A stretch of DNA of 64,000 bases from Oleiphilaceae bacterium (GCA_022447365.1 JAKVBL010000013.1:1-64000); one strand, 5' to 3'; shown: positions 41,296-51,117, numbered from the stretch's first letter. Program-made: numbers and translations. The notes: generated from the letters alone by a model not told the origin.

Positions 41296-41886
41296 TCACA
41301 CAGCCCGTCGACGAGCGACCCCCAAACAAAATAGACCAAGACCAAGAATCGCTACTGCTGCAGGCTCAGATACTGTAGATGCCGTGCCTTTATAAATTAT
41401 ACCAGTTGGACCATTGCCTGAGTTTGTGACCCAAAAATTTAAACGCCCACCCTTTTCAAGAATCATGGATGAATTCACGTAATCATAAACGTTAATAACC
41501 TGCGCCCAAGGATTTCCACCAGCCACATCATAGCGGTTAATATCAGCAAGAATCTTACCTTTGGATCGGATTTGGAGATCGTCATCAAAAGACACGAAAA
41601 GAGAATCTATGCGCATATCTTGGTTAGGTCTATTTAAATCCAATTCCCAAACCCGATATTCGACGCCAGCCTCTTTCCATACCCCAGTAGGCTGAACCCA
41701 ACTGGCACCCTCAAGCTCAGTACCAATTGGATCAATATAGGTATTTGTCGTCTGATCATTTAACAAACAACCAGTCATGTATCGGCACTTATCATCTATA
41801 GCAGACACAAACGTAATTGTGGCAGCGAAAGCCGAGGTACTTGCTAACCCTAACATTAAGGCTGCAATTAGTTTTTGAAAGTTCAT
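41296..41886 (-). CDS. PEP-CTERM sorting domain protein
   Basis: 196 residues. Signal peptide 1-21 (SAFA). A beta-rich middle has two cysteines close together near 34-40. The C-terminal signal is SEPAAVAILGLGLFCLGVARRR: a PEP-like motif, a membrane helix and an Arg cluster, recognised by the EpsH/exosortase A system. Function of the middle domain unknown. No exosortase gene is in the window. Confidence 0.85.
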   Translation of the reverse strand: MNFQKLIAALMLGLASTSAFAATITFVSAIDDKCRYMTGCLLNDQTTNTYIDPIGTELEGASWVQPTGVWKEAGVEYRVWELDLNRPNQDMRIDSLFVSFDDDLQIRSKGKILADINRYDVAGGNPWAQVINVYDYVNSSMILEKGGRLNFWVTNSGNGPTGIIYKGTASTVSEPAAVAILGLGLFCLGVARRRAV

Positions 41887-42613
41887 TTATACTATCCTTC
41901 CTATGTAGTAACTGCTTAAGTGTCTTTCATATCATTGAAAGCATAAAAAGCAAAAAATAAACCAGAATCTTTTTATTGATATTTATCAGTAATTTATGAT
42001 TATTTTTATTATGGATAAAAACCAATAATGTAAAATAAATCGACAGTTCTTTGAGCGCACAAGCTCGAGAAAAAATCACTCCAAAATACAAATGATTGTT
42101 TTCTATCGTGATCGTAAATAATTTTTTAATGGGAAAGTTTATCCTGGCATATTGGAACTCATTTGAAAGAATTAAATCCTCGCTCTAAGACGGACTTTGT
42201 TCTAGGTAGCACTAGCACCAAAATTTGCTATTTTTGTATTACTCTCTTATCGAGTAAGTATATTGAAAAAACATCGAGGTTATTATCAATCGCGCAAATC
42301 ACAGGCGCTCTTTACTGCGGACGCAAATATATATGAACACGGATTATATTCGAACATATTGAGAAACGACTTTATGCCCAGGAGGCGTAACTTAATATAA
42401 TACTGACCTTGGAACTTATCATGCTCGAAATAGGTAATTATTATTACCTTAGTCGTAACAGAGCTAGTAATCTTATATTGGAGAGGCATGTCGATTTGAC
42501 TTGCCCTATGAGATAAAAGTGGTGGTAGGCACTCTACCTTAAACCGACAAGCCGCAAGAAAAAACAACAATGCGTTGCAAACAATATGCGAGCACTGTTA
42601 CTTGTATTGATAC
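41887..42613. other. Intergenic region, no gene supported
   Basis: About 730 bases between the PEP-CTERM gene start and the ndh terminator. The minus-strand frame 42286-42570 starts with TTG, has a short hydrophobic start with AAC but no family or good ribosome site, and is not called. The AT-rich part near 41940-42060 probably contains the PEP-CTERM gene promoter. Confidence 0.4.
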
Positions 42614-42640
42614 ACCAAAAAAGGCCCCATAAGGGACATC
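42614..42640 (-). terminator. Probable terminator of ndh
   Basis: On the minus strand, a short stem TGTCCC TTAT GGGGCC followed by TTTTTT. Short stem with one wobble pair. Confidence 0.6.
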
Positions 42641-42659
42641 TTTGCAATGTTATGTTTGC

Positions 42660-43964
42660 TTAGTGCAGCTTCATTCTAGAATGAATCACTCGCATCAAAC
42701 GATCATTTAGCCAAATCAAACCGGTCTTAAAGAAGCCGTGCAAGGCAAGCTGATGCATGCGATATAAAGACACATAAAATAAGCGCGCAAGCTTTCCTTC
42801 GACCATCATGCTGCCTTTGCTCAAGTTCCCCATGAGACTTCCTACGGCAGTATAATCGCTCAAAGAAACAAGCGAACCATGATCTTTGTAGACAAACTGA
42901 TGTGCAGCACCGCCATCTAGTCGAGCAACAAGCGTCTTGTACAGCGTACTCGCCTGTTGGTGTGCCGCTTGTGCACGAGGAGGCACAGACCGTTCATTAC
43001 CCTCATTCCAACATTCCGCACAATCGCCAAACGCAAATACGCAATCATCCAAAGTCGTTGCCAATGTGGTGTCAACCTTCAATTGATTCAATCGATTCGT
43101 TTCGAGGCCATCTAGTTCTGTTAAGAACCCTGGGGCTTTAATACCTGCCGCCCACACTTTGATTTCGGCGTTTAGAGGCTCACTCTCAGCAAAGGTCAGT
43201 TGAGTGTCGGTAATTTCTGTTACCGGTTGAGATGTTAATACTTCAATATTGAGCTTATTCAATTCCCGCGTTGCCGCCGCAGATAAACGTTCTTTTAGTG
43301 CTGGCAATATACGACCACCAGCTTCGATCAAAGAGATATGAATATTGCTTTCTTTGACGTTATGCAGACCATAAGACTCTAGTTGCTGCGAAGCATAGCG
43401 TAATTCAGCTGCCAACTCGACGCCGGTCGCGCCCCCACCAATGATCGCAACATGAATATCTCTCTCACCTTCGGGCGCATGCTCTGCTTGCAAATAACGA
43501 TTTAATAGACTCTGATGAAAACGGCGCGCTTGTAGCTGGCTATCGAGAAACTGGCAATGCTCTTCGGCACCTTTGGTTCCAAAATCATTCGTCGTACTGC
43601 CCACAGCAATCACCAATGTGTCGTATGGCACACGGCGCGCAGCAACAACCTCTTCACCTTTGCGATTATTTATAGGCGCTAAGGTAATCGTTTTTTGGGA
43701 ACGGTCGAGTCCAGTTAAGCGTCCGGGCTGGAATTCAAAATAATGCTGTTGCGCATGCACACGAAAATCGACTTGCGCGGCATCTGAATTGAGAGAGCCG
43801 GCAGCAACCTCGTGCAACAAAGGCTTCCAGACATGCGTTAAGGCCGCATCAACGAGCGTAATACGAGCTTTGTTCTTCTTGCCTAATTTATTGCCGAGTT
43901 TTGTCGCAAGCTCTAGTCCGCCAGCGCCACCACCCACAATAACAAAGTGATGCATATCGTCCAT
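42660..43964 (-). CDS. ndh: Type II NADH:quinone oxidoreductase
   Basis: 434 residues from the ATG at 43962-43964. Two dinucleotide-binding folds: FVIVGGGAGGLELATKLG (FAD, near 7-24) and VAIIGGGATGVELAAELR (NADH, near 170). VWAAGIKAPGF and FAFGDCAECW are typical of NDH-2. Single-subunit, non-pumping enzyme at the inner membrane. The longer frame to 44039 lacks a better start. Confidence 0.93.
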   Translation of the reverse strand: MDDMHHFVIVGGGAGGLELATKLGNKLGKKNKARITLVDAALTHVWKPLLHEVAAGSLNSDAAQVDFRVHAQQHYFEFQPGRLTGLDRSQKTITLAPINNRKGEEVVAARRVPYDTLVIAVGSTTNDFGTKGAEEHCQFLDSQLQARRFHQSLLNRYLQAEHAPEGERDIHVAIIGGGATGVELAAELRYASQQLESYGLHNVKESNIHISLIEAGGRILPALKERLSAAATRELNKLNIEVLTSQPVTEITDTQLTFAESEPLNAEIKVWAAGIKAPGFLTELDGLETNRLNQLKVDTTLATTLDDCVFAFGDCAECWNEGNERSVPPRAQAAHQQASTLYKTLVARLDGGAAHQFVYKDHGSLVSLSDYTAVGSLMGNLSKGSMMVEGKLARLFYVSLYRMHQLALHGFFKTGLIWLNDRLMRVIHSRMKLH

Positions 43965-44144
43965 AACCTTACTCTCTTTAACAATAAAAAGGGTTGGCGA
44001 TTTTGACGTATGTTTCTGAAATGTAAAGACAAAAGCCATTAATTAGGGTAATTGCCCTAATTAGTCTCAAAAACAACATGTTAAAACAGAGGATTAAACA
44101 GCCTCCGTCGCAGGATCATAAAGTGACTTCTTAGATCAAGTAAT

Positions 44145-44755
44145 CACAGCCTGCGTACGATTAACCCCCCAACTTCTTAAAAATAGCAGTGATATGGGCT
44201 TTTACCATAACTTCTGTCACGCCAATTTCATAAGCTATCCGTTTGTTCAGCCAACCTTCTCATAAGAAACAAAGCACACGATACTGCTGGGGCGTCAAGA
44301 CAGCGACCTGCGTTGCTGAGTCACGTTCTTCATTATCGATTCGACGTAAGTTTTGGCGCACAAAAGACTGCACCTAAGATTCACCATCAATCACATGGTC
44401 AATGGCATCTTTAATCATACTCGGAGAGCAGGACTTTGGAATAAAGCCAATTGAGCCGTGAGCAATACAACGGCTAATAGTCTCAACATTTTCTCGTGCT
44501 GAAATGATCGTTAAAGGCACAGTTGGGAATTTTTCGGGTACAGTCACCAGACCAAATGAGTCCTGACTGCCTGACATATGTAGATCGAGCAACAACAAAT
44601 CATTGTCAGGGTTTTGTTCGAGCACTTTAAGCGTGCAATCAAGATCAGAAGATTCACTAATGCAAAGATCAGGCAAGTGCGTATTCAATAACCCTAACAG
44701 AGCATTTCCAAACAAGGATGATCATCCCGCAATATGAATTTAATACATTAACACT
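44145..44755 (-). pseudogene. LuxR-type response regulator, decayed
   Basis: Receiver domain at 44374-44715 with LLLLDLHMSG (phosphoacceptor Asp) and FIPKSCS (conserved Lys). The first segment (RDDHP) is in another frame upstream. The C-terminal HTH (LTPQQYRVLCFL, stop, EGWLNKRIAYEIGVTEVMVKAHITAIFKKLG) is broken by stops and a frameshift. Related regulators commonly sit beside acetyl-CoA synthetase and acetate permease genes. Confidence 0.75.
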
Positions 44756-44841
44756 TCCTTTAAAACGCACACACTTGAAACTCAAGAATAGTCCAGGCGT
44801 GTTTTGAACGGCTAGGGTTTGAGGGTGCCCTACTGCACAAT

Positions 44842-44982
44842 TTAACGCCCTTCAATTGGCGGATCGACCACAGTCGCTGCGTTTAAGGTGAAGGTGTCGC
44901 CTTAATTATCGAATTCACTCACACCAATTTTACGTACTATACGGCGCATAATTTTTCCTGAGCGAATTTTTGGCAATACTAC
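44842..44982 (-). pseudogene. acs: C-terminal remnant of acetyl-CoA synthetase
   Basis: The minus strand reads LPKIRSGKIMRRIVRKIG, VSEFDN, a stop, GDTFTLNAATVVDPPIEGR and the natural stop. This matches the acetyl-CoA synthetase C-terminus, including the LPKTRSGKIMRR motif with its acetylatable lysine. The other 600 or so residues are gone. Confidence 0.8.
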
Positions 44983-44996
44983 GCAAAACAACTATT

Positions 44997-45026
44997 AGAC
45001 CTTGGTCTAGCATTGGACCAAGGTCT
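44997..45026 (-). terminator. Hairpin terminator of radC
   Basis: AGACCTTGGTC, a 7-base loop and GGACCAAGGTCT form an 11-12-bp stem that overlaps the radC stop codon. A T-containing tail follows on the minus strand. Confidence 0.65.
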
Positions 45027-45699
45027 ACATCAAGCCCTGTTCGGTAAAACTGACCACATGACTACCTGCGACGATTAAATGATCCAGCACCCGCACATCG
45101 ATCAACTCCAATGCCGACTGCAATCGTCGTGTAATCTGGATGTCAGCTTGGCTTGCTTGCGTCGATCCAGAGGGATGGTTATGACAAAGAATGACGGCTG
45201 CAGCACCTTTGTTAAGTACATGGCGAACTACTTCACGCGGATATACGGATGCAGCATCAATCGTACCCTGAAACAGCTCTTCCATATCCAGAATTGCATG
45301 CTGATTATTAAGATACAGAACAGCGAAGGTTTCATGTTGACGATTTGCCAAGGCATGCTGCACATAACGTTTGCACACATCAGGACTAGTGATAACATCA
45401 CTCTCCCTTAACTCATCTTTTAGTACGCGCTTACTTACTTCTAAACTTGCATGTAACTGCGCGTACTTTGCTAAGCCCATGCCTTTGTGAGAACAGAATT
45501 CTTGTTCACTAGCGCGAAGCAGTGGCTTCAACCCACCAAAATGAGCGAGTAAATCTCGTGCTAATTCAATCGCTGAACGCCCTTTGATGCCTGTACGTAA
45601 AAAGATCGCAAGCAACTCAGCGTCACTTAATGTTTGAGGACCTTTTGAGAGGAGTTTTTCGCGCGGCCGTTCGGACTCTGGCCAAGTTGATATGCTCAT
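45025..45699 (-). CDS. radC: RadC family protein (JAB/MPN domain)
   Basis: 224 residues from the ATG at 45697-45699. MSISTWPESERPREKLLSKGPQTLSDAELLAIFLRTG is the standard start; the longer frame to 45900 overlaps the divergent gene. HhH region near 60-75, then the JAB metal site HNHPSG...D (AAAVILCHNHPSGSTQASQAD). Full length. Its DNA repair role is uncertain in current knowledge. Confidence 0.92.
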   Translation of the reverse strand: MSISTWPESERPREKLLSKGPQTLSDAELLAIFLRTGIKGRSAIELARDLLAHFGGLKPLLRASEQEFCSHKGMGLAKYAQLHASLEVSKRVLKDELRESDVITSPDVCKRYVQHALANRQHETFAVLYLNNQHAILDMEELFQGTIDAASVYPREVVRHVLNKGAAAVILCHNHPSGSTQASQADIQITRRLQSALELIDVRVLDHLIVAGSHVVSFTEQGLM

Positions 45700-45799
45700 G
45701 TCTAATTCCTTGTTAAATAACTCGCTCCATCCTTGAGCGACATTGACAAGCGTGCCGCAAGTAGCAACACTTCTCAAGTTCATTTCATAAGGAATTCCT

Positions 45800-46114
45800 A
45801 TGTCTTCAAATATCGATTCACAAACACAAACCGAACTAGAAGCCGCTGTATTTCGTCGTTTCTTAAAACACTTAGATGACCATAAAGAAGTACAAAACAT
45901 TGACCTGATGATCTTGGCCGACTTCTGCCGAAACTGCCTATCAAAATGGTACGTAGCAGCGGCCGCCGAGAAAGGTGTTGAAGTGGATTGTGACGCGGCT
46001 CGAGAGTTCGTTTACGGCATGCCTTACTCAGAGTGGAAAGACAAACACCAGCTTCCAGCGACACCAGAACAAATGGAAGCGTTTGAAGCGAAGCAAGCGG
46101 CTAAGAAAAAGTAA
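45800..46114 (+). CDS. DUF1244 domain protein
   Basis: 104 residues. AVFRRFLKHLDDH, IDLMILADFCRNCLSKW and MPYSEWKDKHQLPATPEQ are the DUF1244 family blocks. Small cytoplasmic protein, function unknown. Divergent from radC. Confidence 0.85.
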   Translation: MSSNIDSQTQTELEAAVFRRFLKHLDDHKEVQNIDLMILADFCRNCLSKWYVAAAAEKGVEVDCDAAREFVYGMPYSEWKDKHQLPATPEQMEAFEAKQAAKKK

Positions 46115-46155
46115 GGGCGCTATAAATAAAGCACGCACAACATAGAGCCATAAGG

Positions 46156-46365
46156 CTATTTCTTTAATGGCTCTAGCAGTTTCTCTAAACCCTCAATTTT
46201 AATCTCGAGCGTCATTTCTAGCAGAGTTCCAAGCTTGCCATTAGGGAAGCCTTTTTTACGAAACCAGAGTAGGTATTCTTCAGGTAGATCTATTAAGCGA
46301 CGACCACTGTATTTGCCAAACGGCATGCGCATATTAGCAATTTCGCCTAAGTATTCTTGGTTCAT
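46156..46365 (-). CDS. DUF3820 family protein
   Basis: 69 residues. MRMPFGKYSGRRLIDLPEEYLLWFRKKGFPNGKLG is the DUF3820 signature. Function is not established. Flanked by a REP-like hairpin on its upstream side. Confidence 0.85.
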   Translation of the reverse strand: MNQEYLGEIANMRMPFGKYSGRRLIDLPEEYLLWFRKKGFPNGKLGTLLEMTLEIKIEGLEKLLEPLKK

Positions 46366-46403
46366 TTTTCTTATAGTTTGTGAGAAATATTTGAGGTTTA
46401 ACG

Positions 46404-46438
46404 CTGGGGTCTGGGCGCTTTTACTCTGACCCCAATAT
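46404..46438. repeat. REP-like inverted repeat (GGGGTC/GACCCC)
   Basis: TGGGGTCTGGGCGCTTTTAC then TCTGACCCCA: outer stem GGGGTC/GACCCC. On the minus strand it reads TTGGGGTCAGAGTAAAAGCG, a motif often seen next to Y1-type transposases. No transposase lies near. Confidence 0.55.
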
Positions 46439-46453
46439 CGATCGCAATAGCCT

Positions 46454-46882
46454 TTAATCGAAGAGGCTTAATAGCTCAGCGTAGCCTTGTTCTGCCATCT
46501 CTGCCTTTGGCACAAAACGCATGGCCGCCGAATTAATACAGTAACGCATACCGCCTTCTTCAACGGGGCCATCATTAAACACATGGCCTAGGTGTGAATC
46601 GGCATCTTTACTGCGCACTTCTGTGCGCACCATGAACATTTGACGATCTTCTTTCTCGACAATCTGTTCCATGTGAATAGGCTTGGTAAACGCAGGCCAA
46701 CCAGATCCAGAATCATATTTAGTCGTGGAGCTAAACAAGGGTTCTCCAGACACAACATCGACATAAATACCCTCTTCCTTGTGGTCCCAGTATTCGTTAT
46801 CAAAAGCACGCTCGGTACCACCACATTGGGTGACATGGTGCTGAAGTTCGGTCAATTCTGGTTTTGATTTTTGATCTGTCAT
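46454..46882 (-). CDS. msrB: Peptide-methionine (R)-S-oxide reductase MsrB
   Basis: 142 residues from the ATG at 46880-46882, with AGGAGG 8 bases upstream. [22 protein letters not shown] and [11 protein letters not shown] (catalytic Cys) are diagnostic. The paired zinc CxxC motifs are absent, so this is probably the zinc-free form. It starts 13 bases after the rapA stop. Confidence 0.95.
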   Translation of the reverse strand: MTDQKSKPELTELQHHVTQCGGTERAFDNEYWDHKEEGIYVDVVSGEPLFSSTTKYDSGSGWPAFTKPIHMEQIVEKEDRQMFMVRTEVRSKDADSHLGHVFNDGPVEEGGMRYCINSAAMRFVPKAEMAEQGYAELLSLFD

Positions 46883-46894
46883 GTTGTTCACCTC

Positions 46895-49675
46895 CTACGT
46901 GTTGATGATGATACGCATGGCCTGAAGCTCCAGACCTGTCTTATCAATGTAGGATAAACCCTCTTCTTTTTGCTTACGAACAAATTCAATTTCTTCTTCG
47001 CGAATCATTGGATTCTTTTGCTGTAAACTGGTCATACGATGAATTTCAGCATCCATGTCGGCACTTAATTGCTCACGCGCGATGTCTTTGAAACTCGGCA
47101 GAGTTTGCTCAGCAAGTTTCTGCGCATGCGCCAATAAACCAGCAAATTCAGAGCGGATTTCTTTAATGATTTGCAGCGCCAAGGTACGTTTTATACCACT
47201 GCTGAGCTCGTTAAGCTTTTCATACGGCAGCACTTGCGACAAATCTCGCCCATCGCTATTAACGACAAAACGTTGTGGAGACATCGGCAAATATTTATCT
47301 AGCTGTAACTCATTCGGCGCCATGCTGTTCACGGTAAAAATAGACTCTAAAAATAAGGTGCCTGGAGGAATACCTTTCACGGAAATTTTCGCCAAAGCGG
47401 CATTGCCGAGTTCGCCGCTCACTAGCTGATCCATTAATTCAGTGACCATGGGATGCTCCCATGTAACAAATTCCATATCTTCGCGAGACAATGCTTTCTC
47501 TCGTTGATACGTAAGCGTCATTCCTTCATCGGTTAATCGAGGAAACTCTGCTGTCAGCATATGCTCGCCGGGATGCAATACAACTGAACCATCTGACTGA
47601 TGCTCTTGTTCAACACCATACAAATCATATACGCGCTGCATGTACGCGGCTAAATCTTGGCTACGCTCTTCTTCCTCAAGCTTCTCAATCAAGGCTTCAG
47701 CTTCTTTCGGGCGACATGAATTGAGCTCTAGCAATACGTTCCTGCCCATCTGAAGCTCACGCATGATCTCTTCACGATAAGCAGCGACCTTTTCAATGAT
47801 GCCAGTGGCTTCAGTTGATGTGAGGTCGGATAAAGACAAATACTGATCAAGGCTTTCTTGGAACTTCTGCTGAATGGCATACCCCGCCGGACAACTCGTT
47901 TCAAATGCATTTAGACCCTTGTGGTACCAGTTAAACCAAGCTTCGCGCTGACTTCCATACAAGTACGGCACATGAATCTGTACATCACGAACCTGACCAA
48001 TTCGATCGAGTCGGCCAATTCTCTGTTCGAGCAAATCTGGGTTCTCGGGCAAATCAAGCAAGACCAGATTGCTCGCGAATTGGAAGTTACGCCCTTCACT
48101 ACCGATCTCAGAACAGATTAGCGCCTGAGCGCCTTCTTCTTTATCTGCAAAGTACGCGGCGGCACGATCTCGCTCGATAATGCTCAGTCCCTCATAAAAT
48201 GCTGAAGTTCTAAAACCTTGTCGTAAGCGCAAATACTCTTCCACCATCAAGGCGCGATTCGCGTTCGAACAAATCACAAGAACTTTCTCGTCACGATTCG
48301 CTTCGAGAAACTCACACAACCATTTTACTTCTGGATCATTAGCGATCGAATCGGAGTCTGGCTCATACGCAGCAACAAGCTCATAAGGCCGCACAATACG
48401 CTGAGGAAAGCCTTCAACCGCATCACGCGTATTACGAAACAGAACGCGCCCCGTACCATGCAGATCGAGCAATTCATTAATGAGCTGCGGAACAAGTTCT
48501 TCAGCGGGCAGAGACCAATCAAAATCTTCAGGCGAGGCAATCAAACGACTCAGGTCTGATTTAAGGCTGGCATCAACCGGCGCATCATCGGTTTGGCTTT
48601 GTAGCTGCTTCACTAACTCTGAAATTTCGCCATAATGCTTTTCTTGTTCCTTGAAGGCTTCAAGGTCATGAAAACGATCAGGATCAAGCAAACGTAAGCG
48701 TGCAAAGTGACTTTCCAAACCTGCTTGTTCAGGTGTCGCAGTCAGAAGTAACACGCCTCGACTAATCTTCGATAGCTCTTCAACACACAAGTATTCATCA
48801 CTCGCTTTCTCGGCACTCCATTCAAGATGATGTGCCTCATCGACGACAAACAAATCCCAATCAGCTTCGCTAGCGAGCGCTGAAAAAGCAGGATCTTGGC
48901 TAAGTGTTGCGATATCACATAACACTAGTTGCTCTTCTTCGAAAGGATTCTCGACGCCCTCTTCAATCAACGCATCACAACGAGCATGATCAAAAATAGA
49001 AAAACGCAGATTGAATCGGCGCAGCATTTCAACAAGCCACTGATGAATCAGTGTCGATGGCACACAAATCAATACGCGAGAACTTAAACCGCGTTGTAGT
49101 TGGGTATGAATAATCATGCCTGCCTCAATGGTTTTACCGAGGCCAACCTCATCTGCTAACAAGACACGTGGTGCAAAACGTTGTGCGACATTTTTTGCAA
49201 TGTACACCTGATGAGAAAGCAAGCTCGTGCGTGAACCAAGCAAGCCTTTAACGCCACTCAGTTGAAGGGCATGATTATGTTGCAAGGTTTCATAACGCAA
49301 ACGAAATGCGCGATTACGATCGAAGTGCCCATTGGTTAATCGCTGCAATGGATTCGTAAACTGGATAAAACAATTCAGCTCAACTTCGCTAATACGTTGT
49401 TTTGTCGAGGCATCACTGGAAACATGATAAAAGACAAGATCATCAATTAGATCGACATCTTTGATCACATAGAGTTGATCATCATGATCACGAACTTCAT
49501 CTCCCACTTTGTAAATCACCCGAGAAATAGGCGCTTGGTCTGTCGCATAAGTACGAATTTCATCGGCCGCAGGAAAGGTGATCAGGATTCTCCGCCCTTC
49601 GATTTCAGAGATCATTCCTAAACCTAATTTCGGTTCGGTTTGGCTAACCCACCGTTGGCCAACTTTATACGTCAT
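46895..49675 (-). CDS. rapA: RNA polymerase-associated ATPase RapA (HepA)
   Basis: 926 residues of the SWI2/SNF2 family. N-terminal Tudor-like KVGQRWVSQTEPKLGLGMI; Walker A LLADEVGLGKTIEAGMI near 170; DEAH box LFVVDEAHHLEW; C-terminal helicase block with LICSEIGSEGRNFQFASNLVLLDLP and QRIGRLDRIGQ. Recycles RNA polymerase. Length close to 968 in E. coli. Confidence 0.97.
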   Translation of the reverse strand: MTYKVGQRWVSQTEPKLGLGMISEIEGRRILITFPAADEIRTYATDQAPISRVIYKVGDEVRDHDDQLYVIKDVDLIDDLVFYHVSSDASTKQRISEVELNCFIQFTNPLQRLTNGHFDRNRAFRLRYETLQHNHALQLSGVKGLLGSRTSLLSHQVYIAKNVAQRFAPRVLLADEVGLGKTIEAGMIIHTQLQRGLSSRVLICVPSTLIHQWLVEMLRRFNLRFSIFDHARCDALIEEGVENPFEEEQLVLCDIATLSQDPAFSALASEADWDLFVVDEAHHLEWSAEKASDEYLCVEELSKISRGVLLLTATPEQAGLESHFARLRLLDPDRFHDLEAFKEQEKHYGEISELVKQLQSQTDDAPVDASLKSDLSRLIASPEDFDWSLPAEELVPQLINELLDLHGTGRVLFRNTRDAVEGFPQRIVRPYELVAAYEPDSDSIANDPEVKWLCEFLEANRDEKVLVICSNANRALMVEEYLRLRQGFRTSAFYEGLSIIERDRAAAYFADKEEGAQALICSEIGSEGRNFQFASNLVLLDLPENPDLLEQRIGRLDRIGQVRDVQIHVPYLYGSQREAWFNWYHKGLNAFETSCPAGYAIQQKFQESLDQYLSLSDLTSTEATGIIEKVAAYREEIMRELQMGRNVLLELNSCRPKEAEALIEKLEEEERSQDLAAYMQRVYDLYGVEQEHQSDGSVVLHPGEHMLTAEFPRLTDEGMTLTYQREKALSREDMEFVTWEHPMVTELMDQLVSGELGNAALAKISVKGIPPGTLFLESIFTVNSMAPNELQLDKYLPMSPQRFVVNSDGRDLSQVLPYEKLNELSSGIKRTLALQIIKEIRSEFAGLLAHAQKLAEQTLPSFKDIAREQLSADMDAEIHRMTSLQQKNPMIREEEIEFVRKQKEEGLSYIDKTGLELQAMRIIINT

Positions 49676-49882
49676 TCTTTACCCCTAGCATAAAAACATG
49701 ATGCTCGATGCATCTTAAGCGGCGCGCATTCTAGCACTCTTGGCCATCCACTCAAGCACCCTGCAATGAATACTTTAAATCGGACAATCTTTGCTAATTT
49801 TAAGTCAAGCTGAAGTGTAGTCGTTGTATGTTAAGGCGCTAGTGTTCTAAAAATATATTTGTTGCAAAGTAGGTAAATACCG

Positions 49883-50629
49883 ATGGAATATCTTCCCTGC
49901 GTCAAACGCCTAATTGGACTATGGATGCTGTCGTTATCAGCGTCGGCATATGCTCATGATCTTCACTACTTTGTCGTGGAAAATATCGCCGCACCTTTAC
50001 AGATTGTCGATGAAGAAAAAATCCATAGTGGCATCGTCACCGACATTGTCACTGAAATCGCACGACTCGCCGAACTAGATATCAAAATTACTGTCGCACC
50101 AAGCCCATGAATCGAACGGCTGTTAAAAGGAGAGAGCAATGTTAATTGGATCGCCTATGACAGCCCTTCGTGGGATTCACTACCAAACGGAATTGCCTTT
50201 GAGCCAGCAGTCACAAAAGTCCATCATTCGGTTTTACATTGCGGTGCATTTCGAGACTTTGAAGAACTTGAAGCATACGAGATCGCCATCATTAAAGATT
50301 TTCGATATCCAGGATTAAATAAACATGCTTCGGAGTTTTCCTTAGAGCTCACCGAAGTAAAGAGCTACGAACAAGGGCTTGAGTTAGTCGACTTAGAGCG
50401 CGTAGATAGTTTTATAGAAATGGATTTACGACTGAGCTACCACGTTAGTCAGCAGCCAGATCAAAAGCGCACAACGCTCACTTATATTGACGATATTGAG
50501 CCGCCTTATGCGATCAAACTGAAAGTGAATCAAAACATGCCGCAGAGTCGCGTTAACAAATTAAAGCGCGCTTACCAAAAACTTCACGAGTCTGGTTTTA
50601 TTCAAGAAACAATAGAGAAATATACATGA
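49883..50629 (+). pseudogene. Periplasmic solute-binding protein (SBP_bac_3-like) with an in-frame TGA
   Basis: Signal peptide about 1-24 (SAYA). The frame stops at TGA (50108-50110) after KITVAPSP, then continues in the same frame as IERLLKGESNVNWIAYDSPSW to a natural stop at 50629: 249 codons in all. Relatives usually have a Trp in the PW-RAL/-ERL segment at this point, and TGG to TGA is a single change. A single nonsense mutation best explains it. Ligand unknown; family assignment is from overall pattern. Confidence 0.7.
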
Positions 50630-50632
50630 TAA

Positions 50633-50659
50633 GCCTCGACCTTGTGGATAGGTCGAGGC
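50633..50659. terminator. Hairpin between convergent genes
   Basis: GCCTCGACC, a 9-base loop and GGTCGAGGC form a perfect 9-bp stem. There is no long T run, so the terminator role is likely but not certain. Confidence 0.55.
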
Positions 50660-50674
50660 CTGAATTCAAAGCCC

Positions 50675-51034
50675 TTAAGGCATTTGAATTTGAGGGCCGC
50701 CGTCTTGACCTGGAACAACAATCTGAGACGCTTGTTGTCGACGCATTTCTTGTAATTCACGCATCGTATCTTCCATTGCCTGCTTAGCGCCATCACCAAA
50801 ACCTGCAACTGCGTCTGCTAAATTATCAACCGCTAACTCAAACGTGAGTGGCAGAGCACCAGCTGGAGTCATCATTTGCGCTTGTCCGACGTATTGCACT
50901 GCACGCGCATCGTCACGTTCACCACTTGCCGTCACAGGCGTCATAACACGAATGGTGCCGATCTTCTGATCTGTATAAATTTCTTCGCGATAAAGATTCG
51001 CGACATCCATATTCATTTCTAGTTCTTCAGACAT
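50675..51034 (-). CDS. Conserved-looking hypothetical cytoplasmic protein
   Basis: 119 residues. Starts MSEELEMNMDVANLYREEIYTDQKIGTIRVMTPV and ends with a Gln/Pro/Gly-rich tail. No signal peptide, membrane helix or motif recognised. The composition (Met/Ala/Asp) and clean start argue for a real gene. Confidence 0.65.
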   Translation of the reverse strand: MSEELEMNMDVANLYREEIYTDQKIGTIRVMTPVTASGERDDARAVQYVGQAQMMTPAGALPLTFELAVDNLADAVAGFGDGAKQAMEDTMRELQEMRRQQASQIVVPGQDGGPQIQMP

Positions 51035-51117
51035 GAGAATTCCTGTACTAAAAGGATTGAGCCGCTACGGGCTGAACGGAGGAGATTATGGCGATTAGAT
51101 GGGTTGCTTGTCACGCC

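Noticed and set aside
41139-41378. Plus-strand ORF of 79 codons
   Set aside because: It runs through the terminator and 3' end of the PEP-CTERM gene on the other strand and has no recognisable domain.
42286-42570. Minus-strand ORF of 94 codons with a lipobox-like AAC
   Set aside because: The start is TTG without a good ribosome site, the hydrophobic segment is very short, and no family pattern is seen.
45700-45900. N-terminal extension of RadC
   Set aside because: It overlaps the divergent DUF1244 gene, and the standard RadC start MSISTWPESERPREKL lies at 45699.
50108-50110. TGA as a selenocysteine codon
   Set aside because: Solute-binding proteins of this type are not selenoproteins, no SECIS-like hairpin was seen just downstream, and a Trp codon at this place explains it by one base change.
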